Assembly: GCF_047663525.1 (NCBI RefSeq)
Contig: NC_092604.1
Location: 13,007,501-13,071,500, forward strand
DNA from: Anas platyrhynchos
Lineage: Eukaryota; Chordata; Aves; Anseriformes; Anatidae
DNA: 64,000 nt
Reading direction: 5' to 3'
The notes under the pieces are model-generated. The model saw nothing but the letters and a program-made list of their open reading frames with translations, had not been told where the DNA came from and did not search any database. Both the position numbers and the translations under genes were made by a program. Below are positions 33,220 to 46,183 of this stretch, one piece after another (the first letter of the stretch is position 1; each line of letters opens with the position of its first letter).

Positions 33220-33245
33220 AAAGGGGGCAGTTAAAGGGGGCAGAT
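33220..33245 (+). repeat. Short tandem AGTTAAAGGGGGC repeat
   Basis: Two adjacent copies of AGTTAAAGGGGGC are followed by a degenerate third (AGATAGTGGGC), just downstream of the T26 tract. Confidence 0.75.
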
Positions 33246-36200
33246 AGTGGGCAGTTAATCTGACTTCTCATCAGATTAATCTGATGTCAGCAGTTCTTTC
33301 TGGCCTGGCAACTGGATTTTTGTAGCAACAAAAGTCAGTCAATATTTTGGGGGTTTTGTCTTGAGCAAAGCATAATACCTCAAATACGCAACCTGCTGAC
33401 AGTAAATTAATATCTAACAATATGCTAGTGCATTATACTGTGCAAATTATAATTATTTCCTGAGAATACCACTTCAGTGAAAGTTTTTCTTTTGTTAAAA
33501 AAGTCCCTGTAAAAGGTTTGTCTCTGTATATATATTTATACAGCTTGTTTACATGGCATAATATCCATTTATTAGATTGTAAAATTCAGCACTTAACAGA
33601 AAGTTTTTTGTAATAACCTCTAGAGAAAAATAAGTAATTAAGCTTTTTATTAAAAAGAGAAACCTATACTAACTATTGCATAGTTTAGCCAAGTACCTAT
33701 GAAAAATGTAATAGCTTTAACAAGAGGGACAAAAATATTTGGAACGTCTTATGCAGTTCTATGGTTTAATTGATAAAAATCAGCAATGCAAATTACTGGG
33801 ATGTAGGGTTAGGGAAGTCACAATGAATTTGCAGCACTACGAACACAGAAATAACCATATATTTTTCTTACACAGAACTAACCAGGCTCTTATCCATCCA
33901 CTGCATGGGAATTACTCTGTAGTTTAGTGTTCCTTGGTTCCTATTCAAAAACAGTGAGAAGATGCTCAAGCTTTGGTAATTTAAAGTGTTCCTAGGAAGG
34001 GATTTTGAATTTTCATGAGCATATTGGACCAATAAAGGGTAACAATGATAAGGAGCTCTAATCCATGCATTATTTGTGTTGGCTGAAACCTTTAGAGCTA
34101 GAGACAGCTTCTGCCATCCCTACACAGAGCTAAAAACCCAAATTCTTCCCGTGGCTCTCAATGTACTGTTCTGTCAGATGTTTCTGGCTCTCCTTCAAGC
34201 CAAAAGGAAGAAATGAGCCCTAGAGGCATATTTATGTTCTTATCAGTTCTGATCTTGGTGAGTTTACAAGAAAATTTGGCAGCTGTGGTTTATTCTGTTT
34301 GGCTGAATGCCTCTGACCCATGCAGTCGCTGTGCCTCTGGAGCTACCCAACACCTCAGGTAGCTCCACCTTAGCATGTCACACCTTCCAAATATTGCTCG
34401 AACCAGGTTTTTCCCTAACTAACATCACACACAGTGACGTGTTCCAACTGCTTAACCTCAGCATGCAGGGAGTGCAGATGTGAGATCAGCATGGACAGGT
34501 TTCAAGTGTTTTTTCTGATTACAGCCTGTAGCCTCCAGAAATTGCTTTTCCACCAACAATTTCATTTGCCTCCTCACATCATTTCCACATGCTTGATCAC
34601 TCATTTTTTGCTGTGCCTGTTCTGGAAATCAAGACTAATAAAAGAGATACTCTGTAATATTGTTCTGCAGGCAGTGATTGAGCAAGAAGCTGATGCCAAG
34701 CCAGTCTGGGCAAGGTTTCTGTGAACATAGGGAGAACAATTTTTGAAAGTCCAGGCCCGTCACCCACAGGCAGATAAGAGGGTAAAGAGATGGCATTGCC
34801 CCATAGACATCTCATCTCTTGTACCTAGAGGTTCTGAGGATTTCTTAATAGTTGTGAGAATTTTTTTTTTTTGAGGCTGAAGAACTCTTTATTTAGCGTT
34901 GCTTTAGTGGTTATTCTGGGCAGGCAGTTTCAGGTTTTTTCAAGCTGCAGACCCGCTGAACATTTTGTACCAGAGTTGCAGACTGTTGTCTAGTGGATTT
35001 AACCCAGCTGACCATAAACTTGCCTTTATTAGTTCACATGTACAGCGCCCTTAGAAGTAGCTCAAAAGCTTTTATATCCATTTTTGTTAGTGTATGATCT
35101 GACTGGTTCTGGAGAAGCAGGCAGACAAGTGTGAGCTACCCATGGACTCGGGAGATAAGATGTTTCATACCCACGGGCCTGCACCGCTCTTTGAAACGAG
35201 GCTCTTCCCCTCCAGCGCTGTCTGCAGTGCTCACTTTCATCTGGGCAGGCTTTGGAAGAGAATTCTTGGAACGGCCTGCTGCACTGGCCAGCTGCTGGTG
35301 CCTTTTGGAGATGGTATTATGCTTTAAGAAATCAATTGCGGATGTTCCTGCGATCTCTTTCATTCAGTCCTAATTAATACAGACCCAGACTTTCTCCATT
35401 TCATACACACTTGGCATTGACTCCTAACACATCACCCAACACACTAAATGATGGCAAAAGTTACGCTGCAGTCAGTGTCATTCACGTTACAGAAATAAGC
35501 CTAACCACACACATTCCGAGAGCCTTTTTAATGTAATCCCCATTTGTGGCCTTCATTTATCTTTATGTCTTTTCCAGTTCTACCCCCATTGTGCCTACAG
35601 AATTCAGGGATCCATTTTAGATTAATACAAAAGCTGTACAATGCTCTTTTCTGTGAATCTTTACTCTTTGACTCCCCAAGTGCAGACTGTTCCCAGTCAT
35701 GTTTTGTGTGCACACTCTCTTTTTCTGCCTTTCTGTTTTGTCCCAGAGGTTATAGCCTGCGTGCACCAACACCCACTAGCACTGACAGGATTTTCCAGAG
35801 TCCCCTCTGGCTGCTCCAGCACAAAAGAGAAGTCACAGAAAAGACATTTGCAGCTATTTGTAGAATTACTTTCTCTCCACAAAACAGCCCCAGTTCCTGG
35901 GGATCCGTGTTTGGAGTGTGAGGTGCGTTGCTGCCGCTTACATGCAGACACCATCATTACCAGCTGGCTTAGAAAAGACTGAAAGCCAGGCTGCTTTTAC
36001 GGTCTGCAAGATCTGCATATAAATATAATCCATTTTAATTCCACAATTATACCGGAGGTGATGCCAGGTGTTAAAAGGGAGAATGTGTTTCTGGCAGGAC
36101 TCCAGATTTTTCCGTTCTTTCTGTTTCTGTGGGTTGGAGCAGAGACCGAGGCAGGACTCCCGCGTCCGGCTTCCACTGCTGACGCGAGTTCACTTTGTAG

Positions 36201-38436
36201 CTGCCACATGGAGGCTGTCCAGAGGTTCCTTGACTTTATTTTGAGAAAGTGCTTTGAAGTTTTTGAGTGAGCAGTGCCAAACTAGTGCAAAATGTGTGTA
36301 ATTGCAAAGTGGAAGTCATTACATTTCATATGGGAAGCCGCGAAAAACGAAACCACAGCAGATGAATGTACGTGCATCTCTCCTCTCATCTTCTGAGCCC
36401 TAATTGTCGCTTGACTAAGCTGTGCTGGAGACAGGAGGACCTGATTTATGTTGTTCTGCAAAACAGAAACCATAAACCACTGTGCGTCCATTTAGGGATT
36501 TGCAAGATATGTGAGAATGCACAAATCTGTCACATGTAACAGATGCAGAGGGATTTATACTGGCTGGTACTGAAGGAAACCTCCCTTTCCAGGAAGGAGA
36601 CACTAGATTATATTCTTTGGTAGCTGCAGATGAGAAAGCATAGGTGTGTGAAGCAGGGGTGTGGAAAATTAAACACAGTCAGAAAGGTAAGCCTGGGAGC
36701 ACGAAAGTCTATCCTTTCTCCTTCCCTGCAAGACAGGAAAAGTCCCAGGAGCTTTACAACCGAACGAAGGTAAGGATCACTTCAGTATAAAAACCACTGG
36801 GAGTGTGGTTGGGAAGAACTCCGGTCCCAGAGGTCAGGAGTGCAAGATTGCTGGGATAAGGAGGAGTTACAGTGTTAGAGGTGATGCCGTCCCCAGCCAC
36901 TGGCAAGGCTTTGGAGTGGGGAAGGATTTTAGATTGATGCCGTGCAGGCTAGGGAGAAAACAATCTATATTGAGGGTATCCGTACTTAAACATCCAGTAC
37001 TTTCTAACTGCTCGGCATCCCAGCCCGTGTTGTTAGCACAAGGTAAAAGCTGACAAGAGTATGTTGGAGGAATTATTGTTTTCTTTCATTTGTCCAAGCT
37101 TTCTGTCAGAAATATGGAGGGGACAATCCCAGGGCACTGCACATGCTGCCCTTGGACCCAGCACTGCTCTTTGCAACTTTAAGCTGGCTCTCTTCATTAA
37201 ATGTATTTACTGAGCAGTAAATCTGTTGTTTGGTATAAATAATTGACAAGGAAAGGTGTCACTTACTGCACAAATGCTGCACTTTTCTGGATGTCCAAAT
37301 TTCCAGTTCTGCAAAGCCCTCATTGGGAAGCTGTCAGCCCAACCTCTTGTCTCTTTACAGAGTTAGTTTGGGGCATGTTTCCTATCTCGGTGCTTTACCT
37401 AGCTGTTGGAAGTGACAAAAACAGATGCTGTAAAACACAGGAAAAATGCAGCTGGACTGAACCTCGAGTATTAACAAAGAATATTCCCTTGATATACACT
37501 AATCTTATACCTTCAAAACCAGGAAAGATTCAGTTAAACTCACAATCGTTTTATAGTCTCTGTAGAACCATAGAAGCTTAGGGATCCTTTGTTATTCCTC
37601 CATAAAGAGGAAAGTAATATTGAATGTGCCCTGCTTAAGTTGGTTGTTTTTAAATACTAACGTTTATTGCTCTGCAGTTTCTCTTTAACGTGTGCATAGA
37701 GAACAAGGAAACACCTAGCTGCACAGGCTTATTTTTAGAAACAGTAAAAGAGTCCTCTGTTAATAACCGGTTACCTCTTTTGCCATTTGTGTAACTGATC
37801 ATTGTTAATGATCCAGTTAACGGGATTCATTAGGGAGGCTGAGGGCTTGCAGCTATACAGCACGTGATCTGCGGAGCTCAGGAATGAAGCGTGTTGGTTT
37901 GTAGCTGGCACGTCTCTGGGAAAGTTCCCTGGTTGGACACACACAACTGCCCTGTTTGGGTCCCACGCACTAAACCTCTCTATCCCTACACTTCCAGTAA
38001 TTTGCAAAAATGGCTAGCTGCAGCAATTTCTTTGGCTTAGCACTAAATCTCCAGGTTCTCCCAGTCCTGAAGCGTTGCCTTCCCAGAGCTCCAGTTTGGG
38101 GCTTGCACTCCTCCTTCTCACAGAGGTACCTGGAAGCAAGATGATGGTTTCAAGACAGTTTGAGACCATTTGGATATAGCAAGAACAAGAAGTATCTAAC
38201 TAATATCAGAGGTTTCCTCACCAAACCGAACCAGATAGGTTCCAGCCCCTAGAAAAGCCAGTTGCACAGAGTATCTTTAAAAAATGCAGCATTGCCCGTG
38301 TTTTCCACAAGGCTATCTCTACTGTTTATGGGGGGCCGTAATGAAAAATGAGTTTAATTTTATGAGATCTTGAGGTGGCAACTGGATGGTCAAAACATTA
38401 CATTAAGTTGTCCCCCAAGCAAAGGTTTTCTGAATT

Positions 38437-38462
38437 AAAAAAAAAAAAAAAAAAAAAAAAAA
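38437..38462 (+). repeat. A26 homopolymer
   Basis: Twenty-six consecutive A. This may be the tail of an old retroposed copy, but the sequence before it resembles no gene I recognise and no flanking duplication was seen. Confidence 0.85.
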
Positions 38463-40355
38463 GGATTACCAATATAGCAATATGCTATTTGTTTGCAGAG
38501 CTCTGCTGTACATCCGTGGGTAGGAAACATGATACTTTGCTTGAAAGCTGAGCCCTACGTATCTCACGGGACGTTAATGCAAAAGCAGGAGAAATCTAAT
38601 CTCAGTCTTCTAGAGACTGAAACAGCGATACAACATGTCGTGCCCTGTCATCACCTGTTGCTAAGGGTTGAGATATTCCCAGTGTAGGAAGGAGACTGTG
38701 AATGAGGAGTGCATTTTGATGACTGCAGAGGAGGAGATTCTCAGGAACTGTTGAAGATGCTGCTATTTTCTAGTGTATAAAATATACCTGACCCGAGGCA
38801 GCAGATCAGCAGGGGCAGCCCGAGGTGCGTGCACTGAAAACATCTCCTTTGGAGTTGCTGGCACACTTAGCAGCTGTCAGTCAGCGAGGAGAGCTGATCC
38901 TCTGGTAAGCAGATCTCCTCACCAATTATGGTTGCAAAGGCCTAAACCGTGGCTTCTTCTTCAGCATCCCTGATCTAGCATCTCTTTCGGCTTCGTATTC
39001 CCCTTGTGTTCCTCACATCTAGCTGGTAGGCAGTGCTTTTCACCCTCTGCTGCTGTCTGGCTTCCACCCACTGCCTCCCCAATGCTGCCTGCCCCCTTCA
39101 CGCGGCCACCTTGGTTTCTGTTCCTGTCCCACTCCCGGGGGAAGGCAGCACCACCAGCGTGGTGTCCCTGGTTGCTCCCCTTGGGGCTTGCTTACTCGGC
39201 TCGTTACTGCAATCGCAGCCCTCCCTTGCATCACTGGGACCACTGGCACCACGAGTGTGATTCGGTGGCAGAAATGAAGCCAGAAGCTGCAGGGAGGCTG
39301 GGGCGGCAGGGGCCCAGCAGGGCTGGTGCCAGCACCCAGCAGCAGGGGAGGAGAAGTGGAGATGGAGGCAGCAGCTTCGAGGCCAGCGGATGCCAGGAGC
39401 TGGAGGAGCGCAAGGCTGGAAGCGATGGCAGATCTCTGCTCCTGGGGAGGGCAATGCACAGCAACGCAGGAGATTTGGGTGGTCACAACATCTTTTTTTC
39501 ATAGCCAAATGTCCATCTTGCCATTTAATTCCTCTAGCAGCTCAGTCTTCAACTGTAGAAATGGGGTTGGAGTGCTTCTTTCCCACGTGCTGTCCCACCA
39601 GCAGCGAGCAGGTGAAGGACTTTCACCCAGTCGGGGCTGACAGAGCAGCACCCTCAGGCTGTGAAACGTGGGCACATACTGCTTGTGTACAGACTGTTTC
39701 TGGGTAGTGAGCAGAGCCCAGCACAAAACCTGCAAGGCTCTGAGAAGTGGGGGCTCGGCGAGTCTCATTTAATTACAAGTGCAGTGCTTGCTCTGCTCAG
39801 CCCCACCCACATGCCATTTCACGCCTGATTTCTTCTCTGATTTCTTTGGGGAAAGAGAGGGAATTCGAGTGCATGTAATTTGGGTTAACAAGACGCATTA
39901 TATGCAGCCTCATTCTTGTAAAAACTTTCACAGGGAAATCACCCAGCCCATGGAGAGAAAAAGTTTTCTCCTTATTGTAATTTTTCCAAGGCTAATCAAA
40001 CTCTCACCGTTATCCTATTGATCACAGTGAAGGTTTGATTTTCTACTGGCTGCCTAGTTAAGGTACAGTAGCTGTTGCTTGGCTTACTGCATGCTGTGAG
40101 TACAACAGAGATCAACCCTCCATTTCTATGCTCCTTTTTGTCCCTTTCCCAGATCCCTTTTCCTTCAAAGCTCACCTGCCTTTTGCTTTTGTGGTGCTCT
40201 ACCTGCATTTTGCCTTCTCCTATATCCATTGAGCAACAAAAGGTGAAAAGCTGGGTTTATACAATTAAAATTGTCAGAATAAGAATGGGAAAAAGCAAAA
40301 ATCCTGAACAGGTTTGAAAACAGGAGGAAAAGAAAAAGTTAGAAATGGATGTAGC

Positions 40356-40381
40356 ATCCCTTCAAAATATCCCTTCAAAAT
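40356..40381 (+). repeat. 13-bp perfect tandem duplication
   Basis: ATCCCTTCAAAAT occurs twice head to tail (40356-40368 and 40369-40381). Confidence 0.9.
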
Positions 40382-43300
40382 GGGCTGCATGGCCAGCACC
40401 TGTGGGCGTTATTAGCATAAACTTCTTCCAGCTTGGACAAGTAATTACAAGGTGTGTGCTCCTCGTGGAGCGTGTCCAGAACTGTCACCAAATGCATGAG
40501 ATCCAATCCTGCCGTTATCGCCATATGCTTTATAGTCTCCAAAGCTTGTCTTCCCGCGTAAGGAAAGGCATCAGTCTCCATTTCAAGGTGCAGTTCCTGT
40601 CCCTCTGGGGGACAGCTGCCGTGTGTCAGTGCACAGCAAGGAGGCAGGGAGCAGCTACACAAGAGCAGCATGCGGGAGAAAGGTGCAGGCTTTGCTTTGC
40701 CTTCCTGAGCAAGGGTTTCTTTGGATGTGTTTTGTGTCCCTTCAAGTCACTTGGGAGTTTAGGAGAGCCAGAGAGAATAGCTTTTTCTGTCATTATTTGA
40801 TAACCAATACAGTTCCCTTTGACCCTCTCCCCTCTTCCTAAAAAAGAAAGACCAGCTCAGCATTGTGTTATTTTTCAAAGCCTTTACAAATTAAGACAGT
40901 AACATGGAAATCCTCGTTGGGTTTCAGTTCATACTTCCTCCCATGCTGGGCTGAAACGGGGATTCTTTTGTGATGGCTGTGCTGCTTATTTTTTTTAAAC
41001 CTCCTGAATTTGGCACACTGCCCTACTTTATTTTCTTTCCATTCTCTAGTGCTGCTCCCAATGGGAGGCTCATTCGCTTCTAATGCATGGTGTTATCTTT
41101 TGCAAGTTGAACTCTAAATCCCGTGTTGTTTTTCCTTGCTTGTTATTCAGGTGCAGAGAATGTTAATGATGTCTCTTTGGTTGGTGGATGCCCTGGCTAT
41201 GTGGCTTTAATTGTTTTTATTAATGTGTTTTATAAAGTAAATCACAGCTAAATGTAGATTTTGACTGGCACAGAGGTGGCACGTCTGTGAGACACATCCA
41301 TTCATTTGTGCATGAAATGCTTGGTGCCACCTTCTGTAGCAAGGGAGGATGTTCCGGGTGTGACTGGGAGAAGTTTTACTGAAGCAAAAGCTCCAAAACC
41401 ATGAACTGACTCCTGATATGCAGAGGGACAGAGAAGGGAAGAGGGAGAGGAGCAGGAGATCTGCCAGCTAAATTGTATTCAGGGTCACTGAGTGCAGTTT
41501 CTGCTCAGGGGCATCTGTCCACACCAAGGAGGGGACTTTCCTTAGCAGCACTCGACAGTCACCATTCATAGTCAGTGGAGAACGCATGGTCCTCAGATCA
41601 GAGATCCAAGATCTTAGCAGGAGAAGATCCAAGTTCTCTGTTTGTCCCTGGCTCAAAATTCCCTGAGGCCCTCCTAACCGCTTCTTGGTGACTTAGGAAA
41701 ACCAGGCTACATTTTCTGAATGTGAGGGGCCTGGCAGGAGGAACGCGCCCGCTGCGGCCGGAGCCAGCGCAACCCCGTGGTGCTGGAGCCTGGCCCAGGC
41801 CACGGGGACACCTGGGTGGCAGGGCTATGGGGGAACTAATATGGCCATGTGGTGCGGTGAATTTCTCTGAGTGCTTTGGGCTGAACTAGCATTAGAGGAT
41901 TTGGTAGAAGAAAATACGTACTAGCGTCTGTAGTTTGTCTGTTTGTTATTGAACCGAGAGTCCCCCGAGAGCCATGCAGTAAGTAAGCAGTAAAATCATC
42001 CAACAATGCCTTGAACACAGCCCTGTCTCTAAACACTGTGCCTTCTGGGCACTGATTGTGTTCCGAGTGGCTTTCTTCATCTCAGGAGACCGTGTTACCT
42101 TGGACAACACACAGCCATGGCCAAAAATAAATAACTAAAGCTGCGTGGCGCTTGAGTTGTCAATGAACTGAGAGGATACAAGGCTAGAAAACGAGCTGAT
42201 GGGTTTTACATGGGCAAAATCTCCGGGCCATTCTCCCCTTCCCGAGCACTTGCCCTTAATTTCTATGCAAGAGACATTGTCAGTTTGGGGGATTCTTACC
42301 AGGAGCTTGTGAGAGAAATGTTGAAAAGGGATTTTTCCAGGTTGCCTTTTCCATCTTCCCGCTGCATTAGCTGCAGGTGGTGCAGCTGCTGTTTCGGCAT
42401 TTCTTCTTCAAAAGCTACATCACGTAATATCACTGAGATCACAAGGAGATGAGGAGAAAAATGGCCCTATAGGATTTTTGATAAAAAAGGATACATCCAT
42501 AAAAGATGAAAGGTTAAATTGCTTTTAGAAACACAGCAGCGTTTAAACAGGTGAAGATCCTCGGAAACGGAGTTTGGATTCAATAAAGTAGCCACGCAGA
42601 AGGGCAGAAGAAGGCCTTTCTTTGGAGGGAAATGTCACACTTTAGTGTTAATAAAATGTCTAGTGGTATGATAATAATGATAGCAATCAGAAGCCTTTAT
42701 TTTTCACCTGGCAGGGCTGGTTCATGCGTGTTTTTTCAAAGCTACCTGCAATTCAGGACAGAACAAAAAAAGAATCAGGCATGCATTGACTGAAAAATAT
42801 CACAGTGGAAGAGAAGAGAGCCAAACCGGCCCAAGACACCTGAACGTTACTGGGGAGATAAAGAGTGCTGCTCCCAGGTGGCAGGATATTTTCTTCTTCA
42901 GCCTTTTAGATATTGCCTCCTCACAGCTGAGTTGTAAAGACATTGCAGGAGATTTACAATCCTAAAAGAACACACAATGAAAATGTCAAAAGGAAAAGGC
43001 AATTGCAAACAATAGTTTTGCTCTGGGCTGGCCCACTCTACACTCTGCTTAGTAGTGATGTGCCACAAAGGCAGCCAGCTCACAGCATTAGATACTACTG
43101 CACCTCTTGCATATTTATTAGGTTTAATGTACCAGAACTCGGTGGAACAAAATTTGTTCTCCACATACTTAGATGTCACAACTTTCTGAGGAAAGAGAAG
43201 AGCAGAAAACATCGGTTGCTTAAGGGCAGGCAGTGGCACCAGAGAGACCAACACGTATCGCTCCAGGAGGTCTCATTGTGTGGTATCTGCTTGCAGACAT

Positions 43301-43766
43301 TAATGTCCAGAAAATCACTTCTTGCTCAACTTTTTTTCCTGCTAGTACATTGCTCACTATACCTCTGGTGCATCTTGGCTAATTTCTCTGTCTGCATCGT
43401 TAGACTATCTGCCTCTCTTTCATTGAAATACTGTGTGCTCCCAAATAAAATCCGACAAGCCCCTCTGTCAGGGTATGGCTCTGTCTTGGGTTATGGCTGT
43501 ATCCATGACAGGGCAGTGGTTGCTAACAGTTCAGCTCTGTAATTCCCTGAAGGAGCTTATTTGGTAAAGTTACTGTAGGGGGAGGCAGCAGCCACACCTC
43601 TAGTGTGGAACACAGCAATTGCTGCTCTGTTGATGCCTTTTTATCCTTCCAAAAAGTCCTCCAGCATATGAAGATGTGCAGCTTGGGGAAACCCATTACT
43701 TCTGCATGGATGAGAATTAAATTTAGCATCCATCACCAAATTGATAACTGCTTTGTAGTTAAATAC

Positions 43767-43824
43767 ACAGTGAAAAAGGATTCATGTTGATGGTTACAGT
43801 GAAAAAGGATTCATGTTGATGGTT
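43767..43824 (+). repeat. 29-bp perfect tandem duplication
   Basis: Two identical 29-base units, at 43767-43795 and 43796-43824, each begin ACAGTGAAAAAGGATTCATG. Identity is complete, so the duplication is recent or an assembly artefact. Confidence 0.95.
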
Positions 43825-46145
43825 GTACCCTTCGAGCAAGCAACATTTTCCTTATTGAAAATTAGTAACTTGTATAAAGGCACTGGTCGCCTCTCCGTCC
43901 TGCTAGCTCAGTGTGTGACTGACACAAACCCACCTACGTTTAGCAGCATGCACGTAGGCTGGTGCGTACCTGCGAGCTGGGGAGACAAGAGAATCTGTGT
44001 GTGCAGCCCAGCAAAGCCAGTCCCTGTGCAGCTGTCAGGGGCTGTGTGCTCTGGGGCAGCAGCAGCCCTCGGAGCTGGGGCTGAGCACTGGGAGCAGGAT
44101 GGCATTCCTGAGGGCGAGAGCCTGGCGCGGTGCTGCTGCTTGCGGTTGTGTCGGGAAAGCAGGGGACAGAGTGGGGCAGGCAGCTTGAGCAGAAGGTTCT
44201 CAGAAATGCTTCCGACACATGTTTGGCATGTGTGGAGTTTGCCACCTCCCCAGCGCTCAGATGCTCTGGAGCTGAATGCCAGAGTGCGCATCTGGAAGGA
44301 GGAGACTGCTGTCCTGCAGAGAACTAATAGGCTGCAGGGACTTTTCTGCTATAAACTCTCGTCTTTGCCTCGTGCAGCAGCTGGCTGGGTTAGCTGTAGC
44401 ATTAATATTGTATCATTAATATTAACTTCAGCAAGGCTCACACTGGAGATGATACACTCCAGCCCCAGGAGCCAAGTCTTTTGAACAGTGCTTGCAAGAT
44501 ACAGCCATGAGCACTCACTCCAGCATTTACTTTGAGACTCCCCGACTGTAGATATGCTGCTCGTGCTGGCCCAGAGCGCGTGTTGATGGGGAAGGTGCCA
44601 GCTCTTGTCAGTCACTGGTGTTGTCATGAATTATCAGGGGCCACACAGGGTATAGCTGTGTGTGTCAGCCTTGAGAATGAGCACTGGAGCAAGATGCGAA
44701 AACATGAGGTCCTGCTAAGATGAAATATCAGAGTGAGAAGGAGCTTCCTTGGCACAAAAGCTCGTGGGTCCTGCTCACCCAGCACACCCCATGCATGAGC
44801 AACCTTCCCCCCTGCCCCTGGGCCATTGCTGTGCCGAGCCCCGACTGCTGCTGCAGGAGCAATGAACGTGGAAGCGTCAGTAACTGCTACAGACAGGACT
44901 CAGTGCAGAGCCCATTGGAGTCCAACAGGAGACTTGTAGCCTTACCAGTTTGTTTTCTGTCTGTCAGAAAGTGGAGCAGTTTTTCTAAGGCACTGAAACT
45001 ATTTTATTTTATTTTTTTCCTGAGCAGGACATTGGTAGAAGCTGGAAACATCAGGGAAAGTCTAATGAGAAAAGAAACACTGTAGTACTATAGTGAACTG
45101 GTGTGCTAATTGCCTTTCAACAGTTATGTTTTTCAAGGCGTTATCTTTGCTGCTGCAATTTGTGTAGCAAAAATACACCATTTATTGCTGTACATCTAGC
45201 ACAACACTGAGCTGGCTGAGTGCTGGAGCTGTTGATTCATCAGCAGTACACTTGGGAGAGCTCTGGACTTATCTTTTGCCAGGGTAGCATGTCTTTTGGA
45301 CTAAATCTGATCCAGGATTGTCTTGGAAAGGAAAAATAACCCAGTGTCTGCCCAGATCTGTATTATGCTGCACATCCAGTTATTTGTGTATGTGGGTCAC
45401 AAATGCCTTTGCTTCCCAGTGTCCTCTGATAGGCACAGAGCACGTGGAATAAATTTACACCCCAAAATCTGAGGCTGGATTACTTTTTAGAAAAACATCA
45501 GACAATTTTCACTCTAAAACTTATAAGGCACCGAAATAAAAAGAAGCAGAAGATATCCAAGATTATTAATGCAAGTACAAAAGTACATACTTTTTAAGCA
45601 AAACACCGTAATGGATTTGAGCTTTCACTGTTACACTGAGGTATACGCAACCAGATATTGCAACTTTGTTCCACCAGAGGCGGGGGACGGAAGGCTCTTC
45701 AGTTCGTGCTGCAAGGATTTCTCTCATGCTTTCAACTGTTTCCCCTTCGTCCTTTTTGGAGCAATGTTGAGCCTCTGCCAAAGGAGGGGGATGTGGGGAT
45801 GTTGGGGAGATTAGGGGTGTTCCAGACTGTTTGCTCCAAAATTTCTGTGTACTACTACTGCTGGGTTTAGGTATGGCTGTAAAAATATAACTGTACTGTA
45901 ATGTAATGAAAAAAACGCAGGAGAACTGAAAGTGAAACTGCCTCCCTAAAACACTGCCAGCAACAGTGAAAGCAAGCTTGCCTGCTCGCCTGCGGACTGA
46001 AGAGGCAGAAACAGCCAGTTCTGCAATTTCAGAAATGCCTCCAGTAAGCAGAATGTTTCACAGACAATATATATAAAAAGAACCAATATTTGGTGTTTTT
46101 TAAACAATGTGCTTTTGTGAGACTAGAATCATTGTTGTTGCTGGT

Positions 46146-46150
46146 TTTTG

Positions 46151-46175
<25 letters not shown>
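46146..46175 (+). repeat. (TTTTG)6 microsatellite
   Basis: Six TTTTG units lie in a T-rich flank downstream of LHX2. It is a simple repeat. Confidence 0.9.

Positions 46176-46183
<8 letters not shown>

Noticed and set aside
37243-37581. 112-residue open frame downstream of LHX2
   Set aside because: No recognisable domain, splice context or homologous family. The length is within what is expected by chance in 64 kb on six frames.
38437-38462. Processed pseudogene ending in A26
   Set aside because: No gene-like body before the tail and no target-site duplication seen.
45672-45688. CTCF-like CCACCAGAGGCGGGGG
   Set aside because: It resembles the core CTCF motif but appears to lack one base of the G run, and nothing else supports it.
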